A stretch of DNA of 64,000 nt from a bacterium (GTDB lineage: Bacteria; Sumerlaeota; Sumerlaeia; SLMS01; JAHLLQ01): positions 692,979 through 756,978 of the forward strand of contig JAHLLQ010000003.1 in the NCBI GenBank assembly GCA_020444065.1, in the 5' to 3' direction. Under the pieces are notes generated by a model. That model saw nothing but the letters and a program-made list of their open reading frames with translations. It ran no database searches and was not told the DNA's origin. The position numbers and the translations under genes are program-made. Below are positions 1 to 8,008 of this stretch, piece after piece; within the stretch, counting starts at the first letter, position 1, and each line of letters begins with the position of its first letter.

Positions 1-1107
1 CTCGTCGAAGCGTCCTCCGTCGGCATCGTGATCCTGCGTGAGCGCATGCTCGACTTCGCCAACACGTACTTCCAGGAAATGCTCGAGTTGGCCGACACGC
101 CCATCAATTCGCTCGCGATCTTCGAACTGATTCCGAGCGAGTTCGAGCCCCAGTGGCGCCGCGCGATCGAAGCCTGCGAAGAGGGCCGCGAGCAACGCCT
201 CGAAGGCTGGATGCAGCGCAGTAACGGCAGCCGCATCTGGTGTGAGGTCATGATGACGATGATCGACTACGGCGGCGTGCGCGCCGTGCAGTTGCTTGTC
301 GACGACGTGACCGAAAAGCGCGCCGCCCAGACGCAGCGCCAGAACGACATGCGCGTGCGCTCCATCGGTACCCTGACTGCCGGCATCGGCCAGGACTTCC
401 AGTCCCTCTTCAGCGCCATCCTCGGCCACGTCGCGTTCCTCAAGATGCAGGGCTTCGGCGACGAGGCTTCCGAGCGAAGCATTCTCGCTGTGGAGGCTGC
501 CATCCTGCGCGCGATGGACTTCACGCGCCAGCTCATGAACTTCGCCGAAACATCCGAGAGCGGCATCCAGCCGACCGACATCAATACGCTGATCATTCAG
601 GCCTCGAAGTTGTTTGAAGGCATTCTGCCCGAACGTCCGCGCATGAAGTTCGACCTCGCGCCCAACCTGCCGAAGGTTCGCGGCAACGAAGAGCAACTCC
701 GCCAAGCGTTCCTCAACCTGCTGCTGGCCGTTTCCGAGCGCGCAGGCGAAGGCAATACCATCGTCGTGCAGTCCATCTCCGAATTGCTCGACGAAGAGCG
801 GGTGCGCGACAGCAGCGAACTCGAAGTCGGCCCCTACGTCACCGTGCTGGTCTCCGAGCGCCGTGGCGTGATCGACGCGCAGACCGCCGAGGCGCTGTTG
901 ACATCCTCCGGGACCAGCGTCGGCCGCGGTGCGCTCGGTATGAGCGTGCTGATGAGTACTGTACGCTCGCACCAGGGCTGTATCGAAGTCCGGCGCGGCG
1001 GCACCGCTACCTCCATCGCCCTCATGGTCCCCGTGGACTCCGGCGTCCCAACCACCCCCGGCGCCCGCCTGCTGAGCGGAACGCTCACGCCCATGCCGAT
1101 GGAGTGA
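1..1107 (+). CDS. PAS domain / histidine-kinase-like protein, 5' truncated by the window, degenerate catalytic boxes
   Basis: The reading frame is open from base 1 (LVEASSVGIVILRERML...), so the true start lies upstream. About 368 residues are visible. The first 100 fit a PAS fold that leads into a sensor-kinase core. Where hybrid kinases have a GIAHDFNN-type H-box, this protein has SIGTLTAGIGQDFQSL near residue 125, so Gln stands in place of the phosphoacceptor His. The N-box reads FLNLLLAVSERA without the usual Asn, and the DTG position of the G1 box reads VSERRG. The later SVGRGALGMSVLMSTV segment still matches the GTGLGLS region. The fold is therefore probably kept but phosphotransfer chemistry is probably lost. 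It may act as a ligand-sensing scaffold. The kinase ancestry is clear; inactivity is inferred. Confidence 0.75.
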   Translation, partial: LVEASSVGIVILRERMLDFANTYFQEMLELADTPINSLAIFELIPSEFEPQWRRAIEACEEGREQRLEGWMQRSNGSRIWCEVMMTMIDYGGVRAVQLLVDDVTEKRAAQTQRQNDMRVRSIGTLTAGIGQDFQSLFSAILGHVAFLKMQGFGDEASERSILAVEAAILRAMDFTRQLMNFAETSESGIQPTDINTLIIQASKLFEGILPERPRMKFDLAPNLPKVRGNEEQLRQAFLNLLLAVSERAGEGNTIVVQSISELLDEERVRDSSELEVGPYVTVLVSERRGVIDAQTAEALLTSSGTSVGRGALGMSVLMSTVRSHQGCIEVRRGGTATSIALMVPVDSGVPTTPGARLLSGTLTPMPME

Positions 1108-1112
1108 AGAGC

Positions 1113-1138
1113 AGTGGCGAGTGGCAAGTGACGAGTTG
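1113..1138 (+). repeat. GTGGCGAGT-type intergenic repeat block
   Basis: A short array built from AGTGGCGAGTGGCAAGTG and related units begins 5 nt after the preceding stop codon. The same unit recurs near 19.8, 20.3, 23.0 and 41.9 kb. It reads in the sense direction of the upstream gene. Confidence 0.75.
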
Positions 1139-1169
1139 ATTTCGCTCTTGTCGAGCAGGGCGTGAGACA

Positions 1170-1580
1170 ATGGACGGAGAACCTCAAAAAACAACCAAGC
1201 TATGGCCGTCAAACGTGGTCGGCGCACTCATCTTCATGGGCGGTGCAGCGGCAGCGTTGTTCTTGCCCATGATTGCGTTTCGGCTGATCTTCAAGTACAG
1301 TCTGGCGCCGGCCTACGAGGGAATCGGCGCCGAAATGCCGCTGATTACGGCCTTGGCCTATCTGTCGACTCGCGGGGCATTCGTGGAGCTCTCCCTGATT
1401 CTGTTCGTGATCTCGACTATCTGTTACGCGTTCGCGCGCTTCCCCTGGCAACGTAGGGTCCTTCGGTGGGGGTGGATCCTGCTCGACACGGTGTCGTTTG
1501 TCTTTCTGACGACAGGGATCGCGGGAGCGTACTTCGTACTTAATATCCTGCAAGAACGCCTCGCATCAGGCGGACCGTGA
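1170..1580 (+). CDS. Small polytopic membrane protein of unknown function
   Basis: 136 residues with a short cytosolic head (MDGEPQKTTKLWP) and about three to four hydrophobic segments: near residues 15-37, 52-68, 71-90 and 100-122. A basic loop (FPWQRRVLRWGW) before the last helix suggests a cytosolic turn. No family was recognised. The layout resembles the 142-residue membrane protein at 2406-2834: a hydrophilic head, similar spacing of helices and a basic loop before the final helix. The two may be distant paralogues, but this is an impression without an alignment. It is followed by a 28-bp repeat and other small accessory genes. Confidence 0.6.
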   Translation: MDGEPQKTTKLWPSNVVGALIFMGGAAAALFLPMIAFRLIFKYSLAPAYEGIGAEMPLITALAYLSTRGAFVELSLILFVISTICYAFARFPWQRRVLRWGWILLDTVSFVFLTTGIAGAYFVLNILQERLASGGP

Positions 1581-1637
1581 GACGGAGAGATGGAGGACCG
1601 CCCAACAAGGAGCGCGTTCGCTGAATCACCGGCACCA

Positions 1638-1665
1638 ATCTGTGTTCATCCCATCCATCTGTGGC
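1638..1665 (+). repeat. 28-bp dispersed repeat, copy 1
   Basis: The 28 bases here (beginning ATCTGTGTTCATCCC) are identical to 2306-2333. Both copies are followed within about 25 nt by a similar ATTC-C-CCTTGC stretch, and both lie upstream of a small gene. No protein frame explains the identity. Confidence 0.8.
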
Positions 1666-1743
1666 ACATTCGCGCATTCTCCTTGCTGTTTGCGTCGACA
1701 TCGCTCAATCCACGTCAACAACCCGCGGGATGGAGGCAAAGAG

Positions 1744-2277
1744 GTGACCGCTAGAATCGCTACACTCCTGATTCTCCTGAATCTCGGAATCCTTGCGTTT
1801 GCCGCGCGAGATTTCTCCTCGACGTCTGAAGACGAGGTCGTTGCCGAGCGCTGCTATGATCTCATCGGTCCGGACCGACAGAATTTTCTCGTTCTACGGC
1901 TGCCTCTCGATGGCAAACAGGAATTTCCCTATGCCTGCTGTTTTCAGGAAACTGGTCCCTACTACGTCATCGACGGAATCAGCGTGTGGCTCTCTCCTGA
2001 CTGTCAGCTTGCTCCCGAGCGGAAGAGCGAGATTCAGGCAGAACTGGGAGACTGGTTTGACGAGGAAGCATGGCCGATCATCGAGGGCGGTTTCAGCCCG
2101 TACGATCCGATGGACGACGCGGCCTGGCGGGCGGCTTGCAGCAAGACCTCAGAGACGCTTCTCATGCAGGACGTCAGCATCAACACCCTTCTGATGCTAA
2201 GCCTCTCCGAGCGCATCTGCTGCCCCGTCAGGGGTCTCTACGTCGATTATAGCTCTGGCACGTTCCAGTGGGAGTAG
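1744..2277 (+). CDS. Putative secreted or membrane-anchored protein, unknown function
   Basis: The GTG at 1744 is preferred because GGAGG lies about 7 nt upstream. A start at 1642 would run through the 28-bp repeat. The 177-residue product opens VTARIATLLILLNLGILAFAA, a signal peptide or N-terminal anchor, followed by an acidic soluble domain. That domain has six Cys residues (for example YACCF, SPDC, RICCP), suggesting disulfides after export. I recognise no family. Its base composition is less GC-rich than the enzyme genes around it, as for the neighbouring small genes, which fits an accessory region. Confidence 0.55.
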   Translation: MTARIATLLILLNLGILAFAARDFSSTSEDEVVAERCYDLIGPDRQNFLVLRLPLDGKQEFPYACCFQETGPYYVIDGISVWLSPDCQLAPERKSEIQAELGDWFDEEAWPIIEGGFSPYDPMDDAAWRAACSKTSETLLMQDVSINTLLMLSLSERICCPVRGLYVDYSSGTFQWE

Positions 2278-2305
2278 CGAGCTGACAAGACCCGGCTTGT
2301 CTCCC

Positions 2306-2333
2306 ATCTGTGTTCATCCCATCCATCTGTGGC
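2306..2333 (+). repeat. 28-bp dispersed repeat, copy 2
   Basis: Identical over 28 bases to 1638-1665. It sits between two small unknown genes, about 70 nt before the GGAGGG ribosome binding site of the next one. Confidence 0.8.
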
Positions 2334-2405
2334 TGAATTCCCCTTGCCGCCCGCTCTCCATGACTGTCGACTTGTGTAAATGCGAACCATTTGGAGGGAG
2401 AAGAC

Positions 2406-2834
2406 GTGACGACAAGCCCCCCAGGCTCGGCTCAAGAGGAGCTCTCCGGACCCACTCCGCCGTCGGTCGCATCGACCGTTGAGGCGCCGGGTATCGCCAT
2501 CTTCGGACTTCTAACCTTTGTCGGCATCTTCGGATTTCCTATACTGGGCCTGAAGGCCATTCCTCTCCTTCTGAATGCTTGGTCAGACTCATCCCGGAAT
2601 TGGCCAGGAATAGTGATGTTTGGAACAGGGGTTTGTCACTTCTACCAGCGCAACTTCTTCCTGCTCTTTCTTCCAATGCTGGCCATGTTCGTCGGCGCGA
2701 CGTTTGTCTATGCCACTTACAGGGACAAACGAATCCGCCGAATGGGAGCGGCCATCTGGTTCCTGCTACTCTACGGTTTTGGCCTCTTCTGGACGCTTTC
2801 TGCAATCATTCCCCTCCTGCTGATGAGTGGGTGA
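2406..2834 (+). CDS. Small polytopic membrane protein of unknown function
   Basis: The GTG start at 2406 has GGAGGG seven nt upstream. The in-frame TTG at 2391 overlaps that ribosome binding site and is unlikely. The 142-residue product has a Ser/Pro/Thr-rich head of about 25 residues, then hydrophobic segments near 28-52, 70-100 and 112-138. A basic loop (YRDKRIRRMG) precedes the last helix. No recognised family. It shares layout with the protein at 1170-1580. Confidence 0.6.
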   Translation: MTTSPPGSAQEELSGPTPPSVASTVEAPGIAIFGLLTFVGIFGFPILGLKAIPLLLNAWSDSSRNWPGIVMFGTGVCHFYQRNFFLLFLPMLAMFVGATFVYATYRDKRIRRMGAAIWFLLLYGFGLFWTLSAIIPLLLMSG

Positions 2835-3119
2835 GGCCCCCCTGCTGTCTGCCAATTCGCCCTGCTGCCAGGGCCATCTCTTGGCTAAATTCTATTGCGT
2901 AACCATTACAACTCGTGCCATACGCAATCCACCGAGTTGTGGAATTGATTGGGAATGAGGGGTTCAGGAGTCATCCCCCTGGCATGCGTCTTCGTCACGT
3001 CGATTATGCCTGTCGGTGGAGCATATCTTTGCACAATCGCTTCTCCATGAGCTTCCCGTGCCATTGGTTCGTCAATTCGAGTGTGGATCGATATTCCTAT
3101 CCATGGAGGGAGCATTCGC

Positions 3120-4151
3120 ATGTCAACAAAACACATCGTCCTGATACACGGAAGGTCGGTAAAGCCTCGACGGGAAGAGAAATGGAAGCTTGTTAAGGAA
3201 GCGTTGCTTGCAGGGCTCGAGCGCGTTGATCAAGCGGCGGCCGATGCTGTCCGCGAAGGGACCGTAAGGCTCTCTTTCGCATACTACGGAGACGTCAACA
3301 ACGACATTCTCATAGAAGCTGAGCAATCACGGAAATCCTGGTTCAGCAGCGGGAGCCTGAAGGATTGGATGGTTCCAGACCCTGACGGCACATACTATGT
3401 CCCAGCAAGAAACTATCGTGATGGAATGGATAGATTGCTGGGTCGCCCGACCGAGGAACACAAGGCGAAGGACTACGGAAGATTACTGGAGGAGTACAAA
3501 GACCTGGCTGGCGTGGACAACCTGGCAAGTATTCTGAGCCCGGCCTTGAATATATTTGGCCTCAGCGATCGAGTGCTGACCAGTCAATTGCCTGACATGG
3601 GTAGGTACATGTTGAGCAGAGTGATTGGCTCCAAGATCCGACAGAGGCTTCAAGGCCCGCTCCTCAAAGCCATGAATGATGGCGATGACATCGCCCTTGT
3701 TGCACACAGCATGGGGTGCATTGTCTCATATGACGTCTTGTGGAAATTCTCTCGCATGAGCGAGTACCAGAGATGCTGGGACAAGAGAATTTCCCTGTTC
3801 ATGACGCTGGGGAATCCCATGGGCGAACCCGCCATCAAGCGGGAGTTGTACGATGCCAACGAACCCGCAGATGGGAAGTACCCGCGGAATATCGACCACT
3901 GGCTGAACATCAGTGCCTATGATGATTTTGTGGCTCATGATGAAGACATTTCGGATGACTTCAAGGAGATGCGATCTTTGGGGCAGGGGATCCCACGAAC
4001 TCGACTCGAGAACCCCAAACGAATCTACACATTCTGGGCGGGGAATGAGCGCGGCAATCCGAACAAGATCTCAAGCAATCCACACAAATTCTATGGCTAC
4101 TTGAATCACCCCTATGTGGCAAAGCGCTTAGTGAAGTGGATTGAGCAGTAG
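3120..4151 (+). CDS. Alpha/beta-hydrolase-like serine hydrolase
   Basis: The ATG at 3120 follows a GGAGGGAG ribosome binding site; the in-frame ATG at 3081 has none. The 343-residue protein opens with [11 protein letters not shown], a beta strand plus oxyanion-hole HG motif. Near residue 200 it has [15 protein letters not shown], a nucleophile elbow of the A-H-S-M-G form used by lipases, thioesterases and PGAP1-like hydrolases. Acidic and His residues suited to the remaining triad follow ([11 protein letters not shown] and LNHPYV near the C-terminus). There is no signal peptide, so it is probably cytosolic. Substrate unknown. The gene is more AT-rich than its downstream neighbour and stands alone, which suggests an accessory gene. 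Confidence 0.7.
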   Translation: MSTKHIVLIHGRSVKPRREEKWKLVKEALLAGLERVDQAAADAVREGTVRLSFAYYGDVNNDILIEAEQSRKSWFSSGSLKDWMVPDPDGTYYVPARNYRDGMDRLLGRPTEEHKAKDYGRLLEEYKDLAGVDNLASILSPALNIFGLSDRVLTSQLPDMGRYMLSRVIGSKIRQRLQGPLLKAMNDGDDIALVAHSMGCIVSYDVLWKFSRMSEYQRCWDKRISLFMTLGNPMGEPAIKRELYDANEPADGKYPRNIDHWLNISAYDDFVAHDEDISDDFKEMRSLGQGIPRTRLENPKRIYTFWAGNERGNPNKISSNPHKFYGYLNHPYVAKRLVKWIEQ

Positions 4152-4339
4152 ATCCCAATCTTGATTCCACCGGCAGGATGCTGCCACAATCCAGGCGGCA
4201 TCCTGCTCGGTCCATGACCTCCCAGACTCCCTTCCCCTCCGCGTCCCTTTTTGTCTTGTCCTGGGCCGCGCCATGGGGGCAGGCTCTCCCACCGTTTGGA
4301 AGCACCACCAAAATCTCCCTGACGCGGAAGGATCACGTT

Positions 4340-5383
4340 TTGAAGAAGGCTCTCGTTACTGGAATTACGGGCCAGGATGGCAGCTATCTGGCCGAACTGC
4401 TCCTCAGCAAAGGCTACGAAGTCTGGGGCATCGTGCGCCGCTGCAGCTCCTTCAATACGGAGCGCATCGATCACATTTACGCCGATCCTCATAAGAAGAA
4501 CGTGAACCTGCACCTGGTTTACGGCGACCTGACCGATTCGGCCCGGCTTCACGCCATCGTGGACCAGGTCCAGCCGGACGAGGTCTACAACCTGGGCGCT
4601 CAGTCCCACGTTCGCGTCAGCTTCGACGAGCCCGAGTACACCTGCGACACGGTCGCCATGGGCAGCCTTCGCCTGCTCGAAGCCGTCCGCCGCATCGTTC
4701 CGAAAGCGCGCTACTACCAGGCCTCCAGCAGCGAGATGTACGGCAAAGTCCACGAAGTCCCGCAGAGCGAGACGACCCCCTTCCATCCGCGCAGCCCGTA
4801 CGCCTGCGGCAAGGTCTTCGCCTTCTGGCAGACCGTGAACTACCGCGAGGCCTACGATATGTTTACCTGCAACGGCATCCTGTTCAACCACGAGTCCCCC
4901 CGCCGCGGCGAGACGTTCGTGACCCGCAAGATCACCCGTGCCGTCGGTCGCATCAAGACCGGCCAGCAGGAAGCCCTGTACTTGGGCAACATCGACGCGA
5001 AGCGCGACTGGGGATTCGCCGGCGACTACGTCGAGGCCATGTGGCTGATGCTCCAGCAGGATACGCCGGACGACTACGTCGTCGCGACCGGCGAGACGCA
5101 CACCGTGCGCGAGTTCCTCGAGATCGCCTTCGGGCACGTCGGGCTGGACTACAACGACTACGTGAAGATCGATCCGCGCTACTTCCGCCCGAGCGAGGTG
5201 GACATCCTGCTCGGCGACCCGGCCAAGGCCAAGAAGCAGATGGGCTGGGAACCGCGTGTCAGCTTCGAGGGCCTGGTCAAGATGATGATGGACACGGACC
5301 TGGCGCTGGCGAACTGGGAGAAGGATCACCTGAAGGACAAGCGCCCCACCGACGCGGGCGATTGGCTGAAAGCTCACTCCTGA
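4340..5383 (+). CDS. gmd: GDP-mannose 4,6-dehydratase
   Basis: Converts GDP-D-mannose to GDP-4-keto-6-deoxy-D-mannose, the precursor of GDP-fucose, rhamnose or perosamine for surface glycans. The TTG start at 4340 (LKKALVTG) has GGAAGGA about 7 nt upstream and gives 347 residues, the usual length. Extended-SDR hallmarks are present: the NADP-binding [11 protein letters not shown] at residues 7-17, SSSEMYGK, and catalytic SPYACGK (family norm SPYAVAK). The conserved [19 protein letters not shown] and [15 protein letters not shown] blocks are also there. No fucose synthase or other nucleotide-sugar gene is adjacent, so its final product cannot be read from context. Confidence 0.95.
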   Translation: MKKALVTGITGQDGSYLAELLLSKGYEVWGIVRRCSSFNTERIDHIYADPHKKNVNLHLVYGDLTDSARLHAIVDQVQPDEVYNLGAQSHVRVSFDEPEYTCDTVAMGSLRLLEAVRRIVPKARYYQASSSEMYGKVHEVPQSETTPFHPRSPYACGKVFAFWQTVNYREAYDMFTCNGILFNHESPRRGETFVTRKITRAVGRIKTGQQEALYLGNIDAKRDWGFAGDYVEAMWLMLQQDTPDDYVVATGETHTVREFLEIAFGHVGLDYNDYVKIDPRYFRPSEVDILLGDPAKAKKQMGWEPRVSFEGLVKMMMDTDLALANWEKDHLKDKRPTDAGDWLKAHS

Positions 5384-5410
5384 CTATCTTCTGATAAACC
5401 CATGTGTTGC

Positions 5411-5434
5411 AGCGGCCCCCATTGCGGGGCCGCT
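5411..5434 (+). terminator. Hairpin after gmd
   Basis: A 9-bp stem, AGCGGCCCC (5411-5419) with GGGGCCGCT (5426-5434), closes a six-base loop 28 nt after the gmd stop. It has no strong T-run. Confidence 0.6.
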
Positions 5435-5485
5435 CTTCACTTGTATGGCAATCGTTAACGCACGTCGATTTTATTTGCCGAACAG

Positions 5486-5514
5486 TTGACGATCTGTGTT
5501 AAGCGACGCATAGT
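5486..5514 (+). promoter_or_regulatory. Sigma-70-type promoter for the FG-GAP protein gene
   Basis: TTGACG (5486-5491) and CATAGT (5509-5514) are separated by 17 nt, matching the sigma-70 consensus at 5/6 and 4/6 positions. The start codon at 5591 is about 70 nt beyond the predicted transcription start. Confidence 0.5.
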
Positions 5515-5518
5515 GATT

Positions 5519-5532
5519 GTTGCCTAGGCAAC
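5519..5532. promoter_or_regulatory. Perfect 14-bp palindrome over the predicted transcription start
   Basis: GTTGCCTAGGCAAC is a perfect inverted repeat lying 5 nt after the -10 element. That is a typical position for a repressor operator. No regulator gene is adjacent. Confidence 0.45.
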
Positions 5533-5590
5533 ACCTTGATATTGGGTAGGGGTGCATCGCACTCCCGACTTTTGACCGGAGGGACATTGT

Positions 5591-7930
5591 ATGGACTCTT
5601 CTCTGTTTCGCATTTCACGTACGCTCGCCCTGGGGGTAGCGATCGGTGCATGCGCACCAGCTCTCGCCCAGGAATCACTTCCTCCCTTTCTTCCGTACGA
5701 AGATTTCATGGGGCCCACTTCCTACAAGACCGCCGATTTGGACGGCGACGGGGACATGGATCTCACCGACGGCGTCCATTGGTTCGAGAATCTCGGCAAG
5801 TCGCCCCCGTCATTCGCCCCGCACCTCGTGCATGGCATGTTGAGGTATCTTAACCATTGTACCCTTGTGGACTTCAATCGAGACGGCAGCGTGGACATCA
5901 TTGGGGACTCAGATCTTGGCCTGGTGTTGCTACTCAATGACGGAAGTTCGATTCTGCCGACCTTCGAAGCGCTCTTCCCCATTGTGAATTGGAACGCGTC
6001 ATGGACATATCCAGTTGATCTTGCCGTGGGAGATTTCGATGGCGACAATCGAAGTGACATCCTTTTTTCATCCGAGAAAGCCATCTATCTGGCACTGCAG
6101 CCAAAGCATCTGTACGAACCATGGGAAATCCGCAAGCTGCTTTCGTTCGAATCCATTACGCCTTACCGGTTGACCGTCGCCGACATGAACAATGACGGGC
6201 GAGATGATTTTGTCGCCTATGGATACTCATACGAGAACTCTCTGCCATTCAAGATCTACCTCAACCAGTTTGATGAAACGCCGCCCTTCGCAGAGGTTGA
6301 ACTGGGACAGGGCATTCCGCAGGAAATTCAGATCGTGGACCTGGATAAGAATGGCGATATGGATATCGTCGGCCTCGTGGGTCCTTCCTCTATACTCGCT
6401 TGGGAGCACCGTCAGGACGACCCGCTGGGGTTCAATGTTCACACTGTCAGCCCTGCCTTGCCCAGCGGCCGCGGGCTCAATGTCGCAGACTTCAATCAGG
6501 ACGGCGACTTGGACATCCTGGCAGGAACGAACGAGGGAAAGGTCGCATGGTATGAGCACAATGGGGATTTCGGGTTCACCGAGCGCTCCATCACGACGGC
6601 AGAGAAGCCTGTTATTGCCAATATGCTGGCAGCCATCGATCTGAATGTCGATGGGGCTCCAGATGTTCTTTTCACAACGAGTTCCTATGATGTTGCGTGG
6701 TACGAGAACGTCAACGGCCTCTACGCTGTCAGCGCATCGATCGTCGACGATAGTGGGGACGGAGTCCTGGAGCAGGCCGAATCCGGCGAGGTTCGAGTTC
6801 GCGTGAAGAACGGCAGCGGAGCCGATACGAGCGATTGTTCGGTTACGCTCGTCAGCAAGACAGCAGGTCTGACGTTCACACAGCCGATCCAGAATCTTGG
6901 CACACTCAACAGCGGCGAGACCGATGATCGTACGTTCGGTTTCACCCTGGATCCCACAATCGAATGCGGCGCTGAGATTCGGGCCACCGTGGTGCTCTCC
7001 TCTGAGCACGGCACGCGCTCCTTGCTCCTCAGTATGCCAGTGGGGGAGACGAGCGTCGCGCTGCTCGAACCACTCTCTTCGCCCGCGCTCGTAATTCCCG
7101 ACGCCGATCCGCTTGGCGTTTCCGACACGATCAATCTTGGTGCACCCGGCGGCACATTGCTGAACCTGGAAGTCGCCGTAGACATTACGCACACCTACCG
7201 CGGCGACCTTGTGGTTCGTCTTCGCAGTCCGCGAGGGATTGATACTGTGCTCTTCCGTGGCAGCGCCGAACGCAGTGCGAATCTGCAGCGCACGTTCTCC
7301 GTTCCCATTTTGGCGGGCGAACCCGCGGACGGTCCATACACGCTGTATGTTGCGGATCTCCTGACCGGCGATGTTGGAACACTGAACTCCTGGGGGCTCG
7401 CTGCGAATGTGGAGACCACGACTTGTTTGAGCGGAACGCCAGCGCCGACTCCCACTACCCCCAGCAACGATCCGGCGATCGTCCTGGCAAACCTGAATTC
7501 GACGCAGTGGCAGACGGGCTCCCTTTCGCTCTTTACGGCGCCTGACTTCTCCGAGTCTGCAGAAGGGCTTGGATTGAGCATCGCTTCGAATCCCGATGGG
7601 ACCTTCGGCGCGTGGTACACGCGCGAACCGCTCGATCCGCTTCCCGCAGGGCGCTACCTGATTCGTGCGCATATCGCGGAATCCGCTCACGTGGATAGCC
7701 GGCGCCACCCGGAAGTTCGCCTGCGCGTCTATCACGCGACGAACGAGCGCTCTGTGATGTCCGTCGCGCCTGAGATTGTCTCCGGCCAGGGTCTTTCGGA
7801 CGTTGTCGAAGTCATCTGGCAGAGCGATGGAATCTCGCAGTGGCGCGTCGCCCTCGACTTGCTGTCCTTCGCCAGCGATCTCGAAGGTGGCTTCACTGTC
7901 ACGAAGCTCGAAGCTGTACCACTGCCCTGA
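5591..7930 (+). CDS. Secreted FG-GAP/VCBS-repeat protein with proprotein-convertase P-domain
   Basis: 779 residues. The ATG follows GGAGG with good spacing and begins a signal peptide ending APALAQ. Residues about 35-385 carry seven calcium-binding FG-GAP/VCBS repeats (DLDGDGDMDL, DFNRDGSVDI, DFDGDNRSDI, DMNNDGRDDF, DLDKNGDMDI, DFNQDGDLDI, DLNVDGAPDV), a beta-propeller of integrin-alpha type. Next comes a beta-sandwich (about 395-490, VEDDSGDGVLE-like start). It is followed by a P-domain (about 500-610, with DITHTYRGDLVVRL and LYVADLLTGDVGTLNSW), normally found at the C-terminus of subtilisin-type proteases and other exported proteins. A short PTPTT linker leads to a final domain I do not recognise. 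No catalytic domain is visible; an adhesive or structural role is inferred. Confidence 0.85.
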   Translation: MDSSLFRISRTLALGVAIGACAPALAQESLPPFLPYEDFMGPTSYKTADLDGDGDMDLTDGVHWFENLGKSPPSFAPHLVHGMLRYLNHCTLVDFNRDGSVDIIGDSDLGLVLLLNDGSSILPTFEALFPIVNWNASWTYPVDLAVGDFDGDNRSDILFSSEKAIYLALQPKHLYEPWEIRKLLSFESITPYRLTVADMNNDGRDDFVAYGYSYENSLPFKIYLNQFDETPPFAEVELGQGIPQEIQIVDLDKNGDMDIVGLVGPSSILAWEHRQDDPLGFNVHTVSPALPSGRGLNVADFNQDGDLDILAGTNEGKVAWYEHNGDFGFTERSITTAEKPVIANMLAAIDLNVDGAPDVLFTTSSYDVAWYENVNGLYAVSASIVDDSGDGVLEQAESGEVRVRVKNGSGADTSDCSVTLVSKTAGLTFTQPIQNLGTLNSGETDDRTFGFTLDPTIECGAEIRATVVLSSEHGTRSLLLSMPVGETSVALLEPLSSPALVIPDADPLGVSDTINLGAPGGTLLNLEVAVDITHTYRGDLVVRLRSPRGIDTVLFRGSAERSANLQRTFSVPILAGEPADGPYTLYVADLLTGDVGTLNSWGLAANVETTTCLSGTPAPTPTTPSNDPAIVLANLNSTQWQTGSLSLFTAPDFSESAEGLGLSIASNPDGTFGAWYTREPLDPLPAGRYLIRAHIAESAHVDSRRHPEVRLRVYHATNERSVMSVAPEIVSGQGLSDVVEVIWQSDGISQWRVALDLLSFASDLEGGFTVTKLEAVPLP

Positions 7931-7950
7931 CAAAGAAGAAGTAAAACGCG

Positions 7951-7988
7951 AGCGGGGCTTACAGGTCCAAGAACCTGTAAGCCCCGCT
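7951..7988. terminator. Bidirectional terminator between convergent genes
   Basis: A 16-bp perfect stem, 7951-7966 with 7973-7988, and a six-base loop. Pyrimidine-rich CTTCTTC follows on the plus side and a CTTCTTTG stretch on the minus side. It serves the secreted protein on the left and dapD on the right. Confidence 0.85.
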
Positions 7989-8008
7989 CTTCTTCAACAA
8001 CAAGACGC

